Shown: positions 1 through 9,494, numbered from the stretch's first letter. The stretch is DNA of 64,000 bases from Gammaproteobacteria bacterium (GCA_021773815.1 JAJFJS010000086.1:1-64000); one strand, 5' to 3'. The notes: generated by a model not told the origin, from the letters alone. Translations and numbers: made by a program.

Positions 1-78
1 ACCTTTCCGAGACACGCCGTGAACACGTCCATGTGGGCTTGGGGCCCGCGTCCCTGCGGGCCACAGTCTCGGAAAGGT
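1..78. repeat. Nested intergenic palindrome (REP/BIME-like)
   Basis: A perfect 13-bp inverted repeat (1-13 against 66-78) encloses a second hairpin whose 7-bp arms lie at 43-49 and 56-62. The element is non-coding and could fold into a branched structure as DNA or RNA. The nested-palindrome form resembles multicopy intergenic repeats of gammaproteobacteria. It starts at the window edge, so the left arm may extend further. No second copy was seen in the window, so the repeat status is inferred from form alone. Confidence 0.6.
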
Positions 79-246
79 GCCGCTCCGTCATGCCAGCCTG
101 ACAGGATGTGCAAGGTTGTGGGACAGCAGTGGTGTCTGACACCAATTTCTAAACCAATTTCCAGCATTTTCGGGCTCTGCATCTTGAGAGATCGGTAAAC
201 AATCCCCAAATTTCAAAGACCACAGCATTACAAATGGAGAAAGAAA

Positions 247-534
247 ATGGCGAATGAAGGCTATCACGAGCCTATCCAGGAGTTGTCGGACGAAACGCGA
301 GATATGCATCGCGCGATCACGTCCCTGATGGAAGAGCTGGAGGCCGTTGACTGGTATAACCAGCGGGTCGATGCCTGCAAGGACGACGAATTGCGTGCGA
401 TCCTTGCGCATAATCGCGATGAAGAAAAAGAGCATGCCGCGATGGTTCTGGAGTGGATACGTCGTCGGGATCCGGCATTCGACAAAGAGCTCAAGGACTA
501 TATTTTCTCGACAGACCCGATCGCGCATGGTTAG
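247..534 (+). CDS. EncFtn-type (encapsulated) ferritin-like protein, no targeting tail
   Basis: This 95-residue protein closely resembles the core of encapsulated ferritins (EncFtn), two-helix proteins that dimerise to build a ferroxidase centre and normally sit inside encapsulin shells. The hallmark MEELEAVDWY and HNRDEEKEHA motifs are present. E29, E30, E32, W36, E60 and H63 match the metal-site and entry-site residues of the Rhodospirillum rubrum protein. The start is ATG preceded by GGAGA. The protein stops right after the ferritin-like core (about residue 95), without the usual C-terminal extension that ends in the encapsulin-targeting peptide. No encapsulin gene lies downstream; upstream is outside the window. 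It may therefore work free in the cytosol or depend on a distant partner. The family call is firm; the encapsulin-free role is inference. Confidence 0.88.
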   Translation: MANEGYHEPIQELSDETRDMHRAITSLMEELEAVDWYNQRVDACKDDELRAILAHNRDEEKEHAAMVLEWIRRRDPAFDKELKDYIFSTDPIAHG

Positions 535-657
535 CCCGTCAATCTCACCGGTATCGCGGGAGCCGGCGGAATGGTTGGCGTGGGTGACTGATCTCCTGGG
601 GGTTGCGATCCCTTTGCGGACCGATGCATCCGTAGCCGCCTGAGCCGGTTGTCGACA

Positions 658-695
658 TAAAAAAGCGGGCCCACGAAAAGGCATCGTGGACCCGC
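658..695 (-). terminator. Rho-independent terminator for the lipoprotein gene
   Basis: A 12-bp stem with one mismatch (665-676 against 684-695, 7-nt loop) is followed, reading on the minus strand, by a run of T residues at 664-659. It lies just past the stop codon of the minus-strand lipoprotein gene at 718, which makes it a classical intrinsic terminator. Confidence 0.8.
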
Positions 696-717
696 ACGGG
701 GGAGGCACGGGGCTTTG

Positions 718-2637
718 TTACGGCCCGCTGCCCGGCGCTTCGATATGCACGCCGATGAAACGCGCCGTGAAGACGTTTTGACCCTGGTCATAGCCGCCGG
801 CAGTGTGCATGAACCGCGCCGTGTTGGCGCCGTCAAGCAGCAGGGCCAGTGCGTCGGCGAACCGTTCGAAGTCGCGGAAAACCCGTACCCGGCGTTGCTG
901 CAGAATCGCGAAGACCCGCGGGCCGTCCGTCGCCCCGGTAATCGTCGGCGCGGCCGGCAGATCGAACAGGTCGATAATGACCGAACCGATCCGGATGTGA
1001 TGGCGGGCACCGATCGCCGGGTTCGCCAGGTCCGGAACCAGGCCGGCGTCGCCGATGCTCGCGAACGGGGCGATCGTGCCGTCGGCGCCCCAGCCGAGGC
1101 CCAGCGCGGCACGTCGGCCGGTCAGATCGATCACCGAACGGGCGTCGAAATCCGCGGGCGCGGCGCCGAACGGACGAACGAATCCGAATACCTGGACCGG
1201 CGAACCGGTCGTAAGCCCGGTCAGTCCGAGCGTGTCGGTCGCGACTTCGTAATCGGCGGGGTCGGCATCTTGCGAGACGCTCATGCCCGTGCCGGCGAAG
1301 TCGAAGATTCCGACGCGGCGACGATCGATCGATTGCAGTGCGATATTGAGCTGGCCGGTCGTGACGGCATTCGTGAGGCCGGCCAGATGCGTCATGCGCA
1401 GGCGCACGCGGCCCCGGGTGGCATCCAGTTCTACATCGGTCGATGACGGCTCGGAAGTGACCTGACCGAAAACCTGCACGCGCTGGCCGACCGACAGTGC
1501 ATCGATTGTGGCGTTGCCGGCGGTACCGGGTTTCTTGACGATCGTATCCGAGCCGATCGTCACGGTCACGTTGTCATTAAAGATGACGCTGCCGGACGTG
1601 CGGACGATCGTCGCGCCCCTGACGAGCAGCTCATTCCCGTCGCGACTCAGGATATTGCCGATCGCCGCGTCGAAGGTGTGTCCGGGCACGCTGTTGCCGG
1701 CCGCGACATGGGCGGCGGTAAACTCTCGTGCGCCGACATTCAGGGTACCGTGGGCCACCGTCGGCGTGCCGGTGGCAAGGCTCGCCATCGCGGCGAGTCC
1801 GTCGGCGCCGGTATAGTCGACGCCGTCGATGGCGTAGGTTGTGTCGGCATCGACATGCACCTCGGCGGGCCCGAAGTCGCCGAGCGGGTGATGGAACGGT
1901 CGCAGACGAATCGAGTAGGTTTGCGCGGTGGTGTCAACGGCCACGAGCGGCCCGCGCGCCCGCAGTTCTTTCTCATCGACCGGTTCGAGTTCGGCGACGA
2001 TGAACGGATCGGCTGTGACGAGCGGCGGGTTTTGCGCGGTGTCGACGTCATGTGAGGCGGCGAGGTCGAAATCGACGTTCAGCAGCGCCGGCAGTCCGGG
2101 GCGTACGATCAGCGGCCGGTCGCCGGACAGTTCGATTTCCAGTTCGTAGAGTCCGAGCGGGTTGCCTTCGGGGTCGCGCACATCGGCCGGCACGGCCGTG
2201 CCGCCGACCTCGACCCGGACATCGGCCGCCCGGTAATCGAGCGTGATCGTGCCGGCGACATAGACGCCTGCAGGCACCTGCGCTGCCGTGAACAGTTCGG
2301 TCAGTTCGACGTACTGGGCGAAATCCAGCGGGCCGGCGTTCGGCAGCGTCTCGACGATGTCACCGTTGGCGCGGCGTAACTTCAGCGAGGCAACGTCGAC
2401 GGTGTAACTGACAAAGTCGCCCTCGGCATCGGTGACGGTTACAAGAACGGTGCCGCAATCCGTGCAGTCGCCGGCGCCGAGAACGCCGCCGCCACCCGAT
2501 CCGCCACAGGCGGCCAGCAACCCGAACAGTCCGATGATGAGGACCAGTGCGCCGATCCGGCGCCAGCGCGCCGTCAGCCGACCGATATATTGCGGCGCTT
2601 TTTCTTCGGCCGCCGGCGTGATGTCGAGCTTCGTCAT
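718..2637 (-). CDS. Large secreted lipoprotein with DUF4382/DUF5666-like repeats
   Basis: This 639-residue protein has an N-terminal charged stretch (about 1-28), a hydrophobic segment and a lipobox ending LAAC at Cys44, followed by a Gly/Ser-rich linker. It should be a lipid-anchored outer membrane or periplasmic protein. The region from about 60 to 210 resembles DUF4382 domains (repeated VTVTDAEGDF-type beta strands). The remainder has several beta-rich repeats of the DUF5666 kind (VGQRVQVFGQV-type strands near 385). No catalytic motif is visible. It is a single-gene unit with its own terminator. The lipobox sits unusually deep because of the 28-residue cytoplasmic leader; an internal start is possible but no better ATG is apparent. 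Function is unknown. Confidence 0.75.
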   Translation of the reverse strand: MTKLDITPAAEEKAPQYIGRLTARWRRIGALVLIIGLFGLLAACGGSGGGGVLGAGDCTDCGTVLVTVTDAEGDFVSYTVDVASLKLRRANGDIVETLPNAGPLDFAQYVELTELFTAAQVPAGVYVAGTITLDYRAADVRVEVGGTAVPADVRDPEGNPLGLYELEIELSGDRPLIVRPGLPALLNVDFDLAASHDVDTAQNPPLVTADPFIVAELEPVDEKELRARGPLVAVDTTAQTYSIRLRPFHHPLGDFGPAEVHVDADTTYAIDGVDYTGADGLAAMASLATGTPTVAHGTLNVGAREFTAAHVAAGNSVPGHTFDAAIGNILSRDGNELLVRGATIVRTSGSVIFNDNVTVTIGSDTIVKKPGTAGNATIDALSVGQRVQVFGQVTSEPSSTDVELDATRGRVRLRMTHLAGLTNAVTTGQLNIALQSIDRRRVGIFDFAGTGMSVSQDADPADYEVATDTLGLTGLTTGSPVQVFGFVRPFGAAPADFDARSVIDLTGRRAALGLGWGADGTIAPFASIGDAGLVPDLANPAIGARHHIRIGSVIIDLFDLPAAPTITGATDGPRVFAILQQRRVRVFRDFERFADALALLLDGANTARFMHTAGGYDQGQNVFTARFIGVHIEAPGSGP

Positions 2638-2854
2638 GGGGAAATCCTTTTTCGACTGAGTCTGCCCTTACAACGCTGGTGCTCCGCGAGCGTTGACAAC
2701 GTGGTGGAGGAATCCGGCTAATTACTTTTTATTCATGGAGTTATCTTGTAATTCGATGAATCCATGGCAGAATGTGGTCCGTTGAGCACGAATATGTAAA
2801 GAGAATGCCCGCTGTGCGCAGACACGGCATTCACCGTCACAGGCTGTTGTCGCA

Positions 2855-5521
2855 GTGGGAGGCGATGCTGACTTGGATCACGCATCGACATTGACGAGTC
2901 TGCAAAAGGCTCTCCGGGGCGGTCGTCAGGCCGGAACCCTGGACGTCGTATTCACCAAGCTCGCTGTCGACTTGCAGACGTTGCGCGATGAGAACGCCGA
3001 CGTCACGCTACTGGCCGGTCTCGAGGTCCTGCGCGAATCCATCGGTGCCGACGCCGTCTGTATCGGCCTGTTCGATGCGCGGGGCGACTCCCTGTATCGC
3101 GTGCTGTCCGCGCGCGCCACGTTCGCCGCCTGTAATCCCGAAGTGCTGCAGGGGACCGCGCTCGAGGATCTACCCTGGCTGGGCGGTGCGCTCCGGCATC
3201 TGCGCCTCGTCAGCATCGCTGACACCGGGCAACCCGAGCCGGGGCAGGAAGCCGATGCCGCGATCCTGGCGGGCCTGCATATCGGCGCGCTGATGACGGT
3301 CGGTTTCGACGTGCGCGGGCAAAAAGCGGGCTTCATGGCATTCTGTTACGGGCAGCCGCAGGCCGAATGGAGCGTTGAGCATCAGTTGCTGATCAAGCTG
3401 TGCGGCACGAGCTTCGCGTCGGGTCTCGCGCAACTGCGTACGGATGCGAGCCTCGCTGATCTCGAGGAGCGCGAGGCGCTGATCTCCTGTACGGCGAACG
3501 ACGGCACGTGGGATTTTGATGCGCTCAACAACATCATGCATTACTCGCCACGCTGGTGCGCCATCATGGGGTTCAGCGAGGACGAGGTGCAGCGCGAGGC
3601 GCCCGACTGGAAGAAGCTCGTGCATATGGATGATCTGGCGCGTGTGCAGATCAAGCTGCGTGAGCACCTGGCCGGCAACGGCGAGATCTTCGAGAGCGTC
3701 CACCGGATGCGGCGCCGCGACGGCGAATGGCGCTGGGTGCAGTGCCGGGCCAAGGGCCTGCTGGACGACAAGGGTCGCCTGCGGCGGCTCATCGGCGTAG
3801 AGACGGATATCACCGAGCAGAAGATCTACGAAGAGGCGCTGTTTCGTGAGAAGGAAAGCGCGCAGATCACGCTGCAGTCGATCGGTGACGGCGTCGTGAC
3901 GACGGACGCCGATTGTGTCGTCGAGTACATGAATCCGGTGGCCGAAGGATTGACCGGCTGGAAGGTCGACGATGCGACCGGTTGTCCTATCGATGAGGTC
4001 TTTCGCGGCTTCCACGAGGAGACCTGTGAACCGCTGGAGAACCCGCTGTCGGTGGCGATTCGCCGCAACCGTTCGATCAAGTCCGTGCGCCCGACGCTGT
4101 TGATCCGGCGCGACGGCAATGAACTCTATATAGAGAGTACCGCATCGCCGATCCGCAACGACCGCGGCGATGTCTCGGGCGGCGTTCTGGTGTTCCACGA
4201 TGTCAGCGAGGCCCGCGAGCTGAACCGGCGCCTGAGTTATCACGCGAGTCACGATATCCTGACCGGCCTGGTCAACCGGCGTGAATTCGAGAACTGCCTG
4301 GAGCGTGCGTTAAAGAGTGCCAAGGCGCAGGAGACATCCTACGCGCTGTGTTACCTCGACCTCGATCAGTTCAAGATTATCAACGACAGTTGTGGCCACA
4401 GCGCCGGCGACGCGTTGTTGAGTCAGCTCGGTGCGCTGCTGAAGTCGAAGATTCGCTGGCGCGATACGCTGGCGCGGCTGGGCGGGGATGAGTTCGGCCT
4501 GTTGCTCGAGAGCTGCAGCCTCGATGAGGCGATGCGCACGGCCGATGGGCTGCGCGAGGTCATCCGCGACCACAAATTTACCTGGGACGAACGCAGCTTC
4601 AGTCTCGGCGTCAGTATCGGCGTCGTGCCGATCACGGCTGGGAATCAGGACGTCGCCGCGTTGCTAACGGCCGCCGACAGCGCCGCACAGGCCGCGAAGG
4701 AGGCGGGTCGCAACCGGGTCCACAGCTTCCAGGAACACGATATCGACCTGATGCGCCGCCGCCGTGAGATGCAGTGGGCCGCGCGAATCAATAACGCACT
4801 CGAGGACTCGCGCTTCGAGCTGTTTCGTCAGACGATCCTGCCGTTGCAGGAAAAGGAATCCGGCGCGCACTACGAGTTGCTGCTGCGGATGCGTGATGAG
4901 AATGGCGCACTCGTGTCGCCGGACCTGTTCATCGCCGCGGCCGAACGCTACGGCATTACGCCAAATATCGATCGCTGGGTGGTGGAGCATGCGCTGCAGT
5001 GGCTCGTATCCGAAGCGGATGAGCGCGAGCGACTGGCAATGTGCTCGATCAACCTGTCGGGCCAGAGCCTGACCGATGACGAGTTCCTGCCGTTCGTGAT
5101 CCGACAGTTCCAGCGCAGCGGCATCGATGCGGAGAAGATCTGTTTCGAGATTACCGAGACCGCGGCCATCGCCAGTTATGCGCAGGCCAGCCGTTTCATC
5201 AATGCGCTGAAGGAACTCGGCTGCAAGTTTGCCCTTGATGACTTCGGCACCGGCCTGTCATCGTTTGGCTACCTGAAGCATTTTCCCGTCGATTACCTGA
5301 AGATCGACGGCAGCTTCGTCAAGGAAATCCTGCATGATCCGATTGACCGCGAGATGGTGCGCTCGATTAATGAGATCGGTCACCTGACCGGCAAAAAAAC
5401 CATTGCCGAATTCGCCGAAAACACCGAGATCATTACGATGCTCAAAGGGATGGGTGTGGACTTCGCACAGGGATACGGCGTGTCGGAGCCGCAACGCATC
5501 CAGCGGGCCGTCAACAGCTGA
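2855..5521 (+). CDS. GAF-PAS-PAS-GGDEF-EAL cyclic-di-GMP signalling protein
   Basis: This 888-residue soluble protein probably makes and/or degrades cyclic-di-GMP in response to a small-molecule or redox signal. The order is GAF-like region (about 30-190), PAS with PAC tail (about 210-325), second PAS (about 335-450), GGDEF (about 455-620) and EAL (about 640-885). The GGDEF loop is intact (LGGDEFG near 544). The EAL signature reads YELLLR, keeping the metal-binding Glu, and the downstream ligands NLSG, FEITETA, DDFGTG and KIDGSF are all present, so phosphodiesterase activity is plausible. No transmembrane segment is seen. The GTG at 2855 gives the longest frame; a TTG at 2873 with GGGAGG about 10 nt upstream is an equally good start. 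It stands alone and converges on rhlE. Confidence 0.92.
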   Translation: MGGDADLDHASTLTSLQKALRGGRQAGTLDVVFTKLAVDLQTLRDENADVTLLAGLEVLRESIGADAVCIGLFDARGDSLYRVLSARATFAACNPEVLQGTALEDLPWLGGALRHLRLVSIADTGQPEPGQEADAAILAGLHIGALMTVGFDVRGQKAGFMAFCYGQPQAEWSVEHQLLIKLCGTSFASGLAQLRTDASLADLEEREALISCTANDGTWDFDALNNIMHYSPRWCAIMGFSEDEVQREAPDWKKLVHMDDLARVQIKLREHLAGNGEIFESVHRMRRRDGEWRWVQCRAKGLLDDKGRLRRLIGVETDITEQKIYEEALFREKESAQITLQSIGDGVVTTDADCVVEYMNPVAEGLTGWKVDDATGCPIDEVFRGFHEETCEPLENPLSVAIRRNRSIKSVRPTLLIRRDGNELYIESTASPIRNDRGDVSGGVLVFHDVSEARELNRRLSYHASHDILTGLVNRREFENCLERALKSAKAQETSYALCYLDLDQFKIINDSCGHSAGDALLSQLGALLKSKIRWRDTLARLGGDEFGLLLESCSLDEAMRTADGLREVIRDHKFTWDERSFSLGVSIGVVPITAGNQDVAALLTAADSAAQAAKEAGRNRVHSFQEHDIDLMRRRREMQWAARINNALEDSRFELFRQTILPLQEKESGAHYELLLRMRDENGALVSPDLFIAAAERYGITPNIDRWVVEHALQWLVSEADERERLAMCSINLSGQSLTDDEFLPFVIRQFQRSGIDAEKICFEITETAAIASYAQASRFINALKELGCKFALDDFGTGLSSFGYLKHFPVDYLKIDGSFVKEILHDPIDREMVRSINEIGHLTGKKTIAEFAENTEIITMLKGMGVDFAQGYGVSEPQRIQRAVNS

Positions 5522-5564
5522 TATTCCCGGCGCAGGTTCGCGCCATGACCGCCGAAGCGAACTG

Positions 5565-6875
5565 CTATCTCGAGCGGCCCGATGAGCGACTGTGCGCCGC
5601 GCCGCGTGAGCGTCCGCCACCGGCCCGACGCTTGTTGTGGGCGGCGCCGGCGGGGCCTTTCGCGGGGCCCGTTTTCGGCCCGGTCTTGCGCCCGGCCGAC
5701 CGCTGGTTGCGGCCCTGAGGAATCGGTTCCGGGCGAATCCGCGGGTCCGGCTCATAGCCCGGGATGATCTCCTTCTCGATCTCGCCTTTCAGCAGTCGTT
5801 CGATATCGAGTAACAGCGCCCGTTCGTCGACGCAAACCAGCGAGATTGCATGGCCGTGCTGACCCGCACGGGCCGTGCGTCCGATGCGATGAACATAGTC
5901 CTCCGGCACGTTGGGCAATTCGTAATTCACGACATAGGGCAGCATCTCGATGTCGAGACCGCGGGCGGCGATGTCCGTGGCCACCAGGACCCGGATCTGT
6001 CCGGACTTGAAGTCCGCCAGCGCGCGGGTTCGGGCGCCCTGTGACTTGTTGCCGTGAATCGCCACGGCGCGAATGCCGTCCTGACACAACTGTTCGGCCA
6101 GTCGATTGGCGCCGTGTTTCGTGCGTGTAAAGACCAGTACCTGTTGCCAGTTCTCTTGTCCGATACGGTGCGACAGCAGTTCGCGTTTCCGGCGGCGATC
6201 GACGGGGTAGACGACCTGCCGGATTCGCTCCGCCGGCGTATTGCGTGCCGCGACCTGGATTTCCTTCGGTGCACGCAGCAGACCGGCGGCGAGTTGCCGG
6301 ATTTCTTTCGAGAACGTCGCCGAGAACAGCAGTGTCTGGCGTTGCGGTGGAACCAGGGCAAAGATTTTGCGCATGTCGCGGATGAAACCCATGTCGAGCA
6401 TCCGGTCCGCCTCGTCGAGCACGAAAATCTCGATGGCGGACAGGTCGACGGTCCGTCTCTCGATATGATCGAGCAGGCGTCCGGGCGTGGCGACGATGAT
6501 ATCGACACCCTTGCGCAACTTCGATATCTGCGGATTGATGCTGACCCCGCCGAAGATGACGGCGGTGCGGAACGGCAGGTGACGGCCGTACTCGCGCACG
6601 CTTTCATCGACCTGGGCCGCAAGCTCGCGGGTCGGCGTCAGGATCAGCGCCCGAACGTGCCCGCGCCCGGCGCGGGGAGTAGTCTGCAGCCGTTGCAACA
6701 ATGGCAGCGTGAAGCCGGCCGTTTTGCCGGTGCCGGTCTGGGCGCCGGCCAGCACATCGTGGCCTTCGAGGATCAGCGGAATGGCCTGTGTTTGAACCGG
6801 GGTGGCCTCGCTGTAACCCTGTTCTTCGACGGCACGCAGTAATTCGGCCGACAGGCCGAGTCGAGTAAATGACAT
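5565..6875 (-). CDS. rhlE: DEAD-box ATP-dependent RNA helicase, RhlE type
   Basis: This 436-residue RNA helicase likely remodels structured RNA in ribosome assembly or mRNA decay. Visible motifs are the Q-motif [10 protein letters not shown] (about 24-33), motif I AQTGTGKT (about 45-52), PTRELAAQV (81-89), DEAD (154-157), SAT (185-187), and in the second RecA lobe [10 protein letters not shown] and [10 protein letters not shown]. The C-terminal 60 residues are basic and rich in Gly, Arg and Lys, as in RhlE proteins that bind RNA through the tail. I chose the ATG at 6875, preceded by GGAG at a good distance, because the reading frame upstream of it has no family similarity. It converges on the GGDEF/EAL gene. 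Confidence 0.95.
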   Translation of the reverse strand: MSFTRLGLSAELLRAVEEQGYSEATPVQTQAIPLILEGHDVLAGAQTGTGKTAGFTLPLLQRLQTTPRAGRGHVRALILTPTRELAAQVDESVREYGRHLPFRTAVIFGGVSINPQISKLRKGVDIIVATPGRLLDHIERRTVDLSAIEIFVLDEADRMLDMGFIRDMRKIFALVPPQRQTLLFSATFSKEIRQLAAGLLRAPKEIQVAARNTPAERIRQVVYPVDRRRKRELLSHRIGQENWQQVLVFTRTKHGANRLAEQLCQDGIRAVAIHGNKSQGARTRALADFKSGQIRVLVATDIAARGLDIEMLPYVVNYELPNVPEDYVHRIGRTARAGQHGHAISLVCVDERALLLDIERLLKGEIEKEIIPGYEPDPRIRPEPIPQGRNQRSAGRKTGPKTGPAKGPAGAAHNKRRAGGGRSRGAAHSRSSGRSR

Positions 6876-7132
6876 GTTTGGAATGCTCCGGAATCGCCTG
6901 ATCCGATTACCGCGGGGATTGCGGCGTGCGGCTCGGTCCAGGCTGGAAAATCTGAGTGGATCCGGCGATCGCGGATGCGGGCCGGAGATCAGAGCGCAGA
7001 CCGAGTGCGCTCGATGCGGCGCACTATAGCAGATGCCCGAACGAATAACAGGCACGGCCACCCGACCCCCGCAGCAGAGCGGGCGGGGGATGCGGGCGGC
7101 TTCGCGTTGCCCGGGTGCGGGCCCGGCGCGGA

Positions 7133-7624
7133 TCAGCGACCGGGTTCGACGGCCTTTTGACCCGGGATATATTGGTGGTACACGTAAACTACGGCGTCAA
7201 GATCGGCCAGCTGACTGTTGATCAGCGGCCGCACATCCGCCCAGTCCAGACCGCCGACGCCGGTTGCCAGCCGCGGCAGCGCGACCGACGCATAGCCTTC
7301 TTTCGCGACCATCTTCTTGAGCGCCCGCAGGGCGTGATTCACTGAACTCACGCTGGCCTTGCCCGGCCGGGTACCGTGGTCATGCCCGCCTTCCTGGGTA
7401 ATCAGATTGATGATATGCACGCCGCCGACACCGCTCCAGCTCCAGGCGCTGCCGGTTTTCGGGTGCTGCACGTGACACCAGTGATGGAAATCCTTATGCA
7501 TCGACGGATAGTTCTTGTGCAGCGCCTCGGCCAGGCCCTGGTCCATGGGATCATTGGCCGCGACGCCGTGCGCGATGGCTTCGGCGCCGGACAGCAGGAT
7601 ATCCCCCTCGACTTCATGAATCAT
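7133..7624 (-). CDS. Stand-alone macrodomain (ADP-ribose-binding/hydrolase) protein
   Basis: This 163-residue protein consists of a single macrodomain. The N-terminal [16 protein letters not shown] stretch matches the adenine-binding strand and loop, and [13 protein letters not shown] (about 118-130) matches the phosphate-binding loop. Macrodomains of this kind bind ADP-ribose and many remove ADP-ribose from proteins or nucleic acids; the closest form in my judgement is the TARG1/ALC1-like or DarG-like group. There is no adjacent DarT-like toxin gene, so a housekeeping role is more likely than toxin-antitoxin. It lies between rhlE and nadC on the same strand with wide gaps (257 and 193 bp). 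Confidence 0.82.
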   Translation of the reverse strand: MIHEVEGDILLSGAEAIAHGVAANDPMDQGLAEALHKNYPSMHKDFHHWCHVQHPKTGSAWSWSGVGGVHIINLITQEGGHDHGTRPGKASVSSVNHALRALKKMVAKEGYASVALPRLATGVGGLDWADVRPLINSQLADLDAVVYVYHQYIPGQKAVEPGR

Positions 7625-7817
7625 TTGATATTTCTCCGCTGGTCAGATTGCAAAACATTTACTGTAGGCGCGCACCGGCGCTTTTTGCCATACGCGCTTT
7701 CCCCGGTTCCCATCCGTATTCCGCTCGAACCAATGCCCGCTAATCTCGCCGGCATGAACGGGTAATCGGCGGTCAGCGATCAAACTCAAGGCGCCCGTCG
7801 TCGCTTCGGTCCCGGTT

Positions 7818-8681
7818 TCAATCGTGCAGTTCGAACTGCATCGACAGGTCAATCGCCCGGCAGTCCTTGGTCAGCGCGCCGATCGAGATGAAGTCGACGC
7901 CCGTTTCGGCAATTGTCCGGACCGTGTCCAGCGTGACGCCGCCGGAAGCTTCCAGCGTGATGGCCGGTGCGATGTCGTCACGCAGCCGAACGGCGGCAGT
8001 GAGGTCATCGGTAGAAAAATTATCCAGCAATAACCGGTGTGCCCCGGCCTCGAGCGCGGTGCGGGTGTCATTGAGTGTTTCGACCTCGATTTCCACGAGC
8101 ACGTCGCGGCCGATTCGCAGGGCCGTTTCCAGTGTCCGGCGAATACCGCCGCCCGAGGCGATGTGGTTTTCCTTGATCAGGATCGCGTCATACAGGCCGA
8201 TGCGATGATTCTGCGCGCCGCCGGTCAGTACCGCATATTTCTGTGCGAGGCGCTGGCCGGGGATGGTTTTGCGCGTGTCGAGGATCGTGGTGTTCGTGCC
8301 GGCGACCGCATCGACGTAGGCGCGTGTCGTCGTCGCGGTGGCCGAGAGCAACTGCAGGAAATTCAGGGCAGTGCGCTCGCCGGTCAGTATCGCGCGCGCC
8401 GGCCCGCTGACGGTACAGATGTGCCGGTCGGCATCGATCCGGACGCCCTCATCGACATGCCAATGGACGCTGACGGCAGCGTCGAGCTGACGGAAGACTT
8501 CGTCGAACCACTGTCGACCGCAGACGATACAGGCCTCGCGAGTGATGACCCGTGCATTGGCGTGCTGCGCGGCCGGCACCAGGCCGGCGGTCAGGTCGCC
8601 GGGCCCGACGTCTTCGGCGAGCGCCACGCTGATCGAATTGGTGATGTACTGCGCAAATGCGTCTGGTTCGGGCGGCGTCAT
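7818..8681 (-). CDS. nadC: Nicotinate-nucleotide pyrophosphorylase (quinolinate phosphoribosyltransferase)
   Basis: This 287-residue cytosolic enzyme converts quinolinate plus PRPP to nicotinate mononucleotide, CO2 and pyrophosphate in de novo NAD synthesis. The substrate-binding core is clear: DTRKTIPGQRLAQKYAV (about 135-151), GGAQNHRIGLYDAILIKENH (about 154-173), and the C-terminal LEASGGVTLDTV and VDFISIGALTKD stretches that bind phosphate. The length is normal for the family. No nadA or nadB is adjacent. Confidence 0.96.
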   Translation of the reverse strand: MTPPEPDAFAQYITNSISVALAEDVGPGDLTAGLVPAAQHANARVITREACIVCGRQWFDEVFRQLDAAVSVHWHVDEGVRIDADRHICTVSGPARAILTGERTALNFLQLLSATATTTRAYVDAVAGTNTTILDTRKTIPGQRLAQKYAVLTGGAQNHRIGLYDAILIKENHIASGGGIRRTLETALRIGRDVLVEIEVETLNDTRTALEAGAHRLLLDNFSTDDLTAAVRLRDDIAPAITLEASGGVTLDTVRTIAETGVDFISIGALTKDCRAIDLSMQFELHD

Positions 8682-8792
8682 ATCGGGTTCCCGTCACTGC
8701 GGTCGCCATGATAGCGCGTCGGGAATCGCGAACAACAGGTCGAAAAAGGCCGGCAGGATGCCGGCCTTGTTTCGTTCATTGCCCGTCGTTGC

Positions 8793-9401
8793 CTACAGGA
8801 AGAACCCGTGGTGCGCACCGACCATGCTCATCAACATCGGTATCGACAGCATCGTGTTCGTTCGCGAGGCCAGAAATGCGATGCGTTTGCCTTTGGCAAT
8901 CTCTTCGGCGCCGGCCTCGACAATGCCGAGCACCTTCTTCTGGTTCGGCCAGATCAGGATCCAGACGTTGAACAGCATGACCGTGCCCATCCACGCGCCG
9001 ACACCGATCGTCAGGCCGTAGACGGGGTTCGTATCGCCGCCGGCGTTGCCGAGCATGAATGCGTTCAGGAACTCGCCGCGCTCGAGCAGGTAGATCGCGC
9101 CCGATACCCAGGTCGCCAGCGCCGCCCAGCGAAACCACAGCAGCGCGCGTGGCACGATGTACTTGGAGATGCCGGCGCCGCCCGGACCGCCTTCGTCGGC
9201 CGCCGCATCGGCGAGTCCCGGAACCTGGACGAAATTAAAGTAGTACAGGATTCCGACCCAGGTAATGCCGACGGCGACATGAATCAGGATAAGGATGGCG
9301 CCGCTGTCGGCCATGTTGACGGATACGGCGGCGATGGCAATCGCCACGGCGATCACCAGTCCGGCGATGATCGTGCCCCAGATGGTATTTAATGGGTTCA
9401 T
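8793..9401 (-). CDS. Urate_ox_N-like integral membrane protein
   Basis: This 202-residue protein has about four or five transmembrane helices (about 5-28, 33-55, 88-108, 128-150 and 180-200). The segments HVAVGITWVGILYYFNFVQ, NVWILIWPNQKK and ASRTNTMLSIPMLMSM resemble the membrane domain found at the N-terminus of the urate hydroxylase PuuD (Urate_ox_N family). The cytochrome c domain that completes PuuD is absent, so it is unlikely to be a full urate oxidase; histidines within helices could bind haem. It is monocistronic in appearance. A Fur-box-like site lies about 100 bp upstream. The family call is moderate and the function is unknown. Confidence 0.62.
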   Translation of the reverse strand: MNPLNTIWGTIIAGLVIAVAIAIAAVSVNMADSGAILILIHVAVGITWVGILYYFNFVQVPGLADAAADEGGPGGAGISKYIVPRALLWFRWAALATWVSGAIYLLERGEFLNAFMLGNAGGDTNPVYGLTIGVGAWMGTVMLFNVWILIWPNQKKVLGIVEAGAEEIAKGKRIAFLASRTNTMLSIPMLMSMVGAHHGFFL

Positions 9402-9494
9402 GATATTGAAGCCCTCCTGTCAGCCATGTGAACGATGCGCTATGCCGAAATCTTGCTGCGCTGAATCGAAGAATAGGCGAGGCCCCGTAATAAT

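Noticed and set aside
535-590. Stop-codon readthrough of the EncFtn gene to add a targeting peptide
   Set aside because: Reading through the TAG gives only 18 residues (Gly/Val-rich) with no targeting motif before the next stop.
7133-7624. DarT-DarG toxin-antitoxin system
   Set aside because: No DarT-like ADP-ribosyltransferase is adjacent, and the protein lacks the extra domain of DarG.
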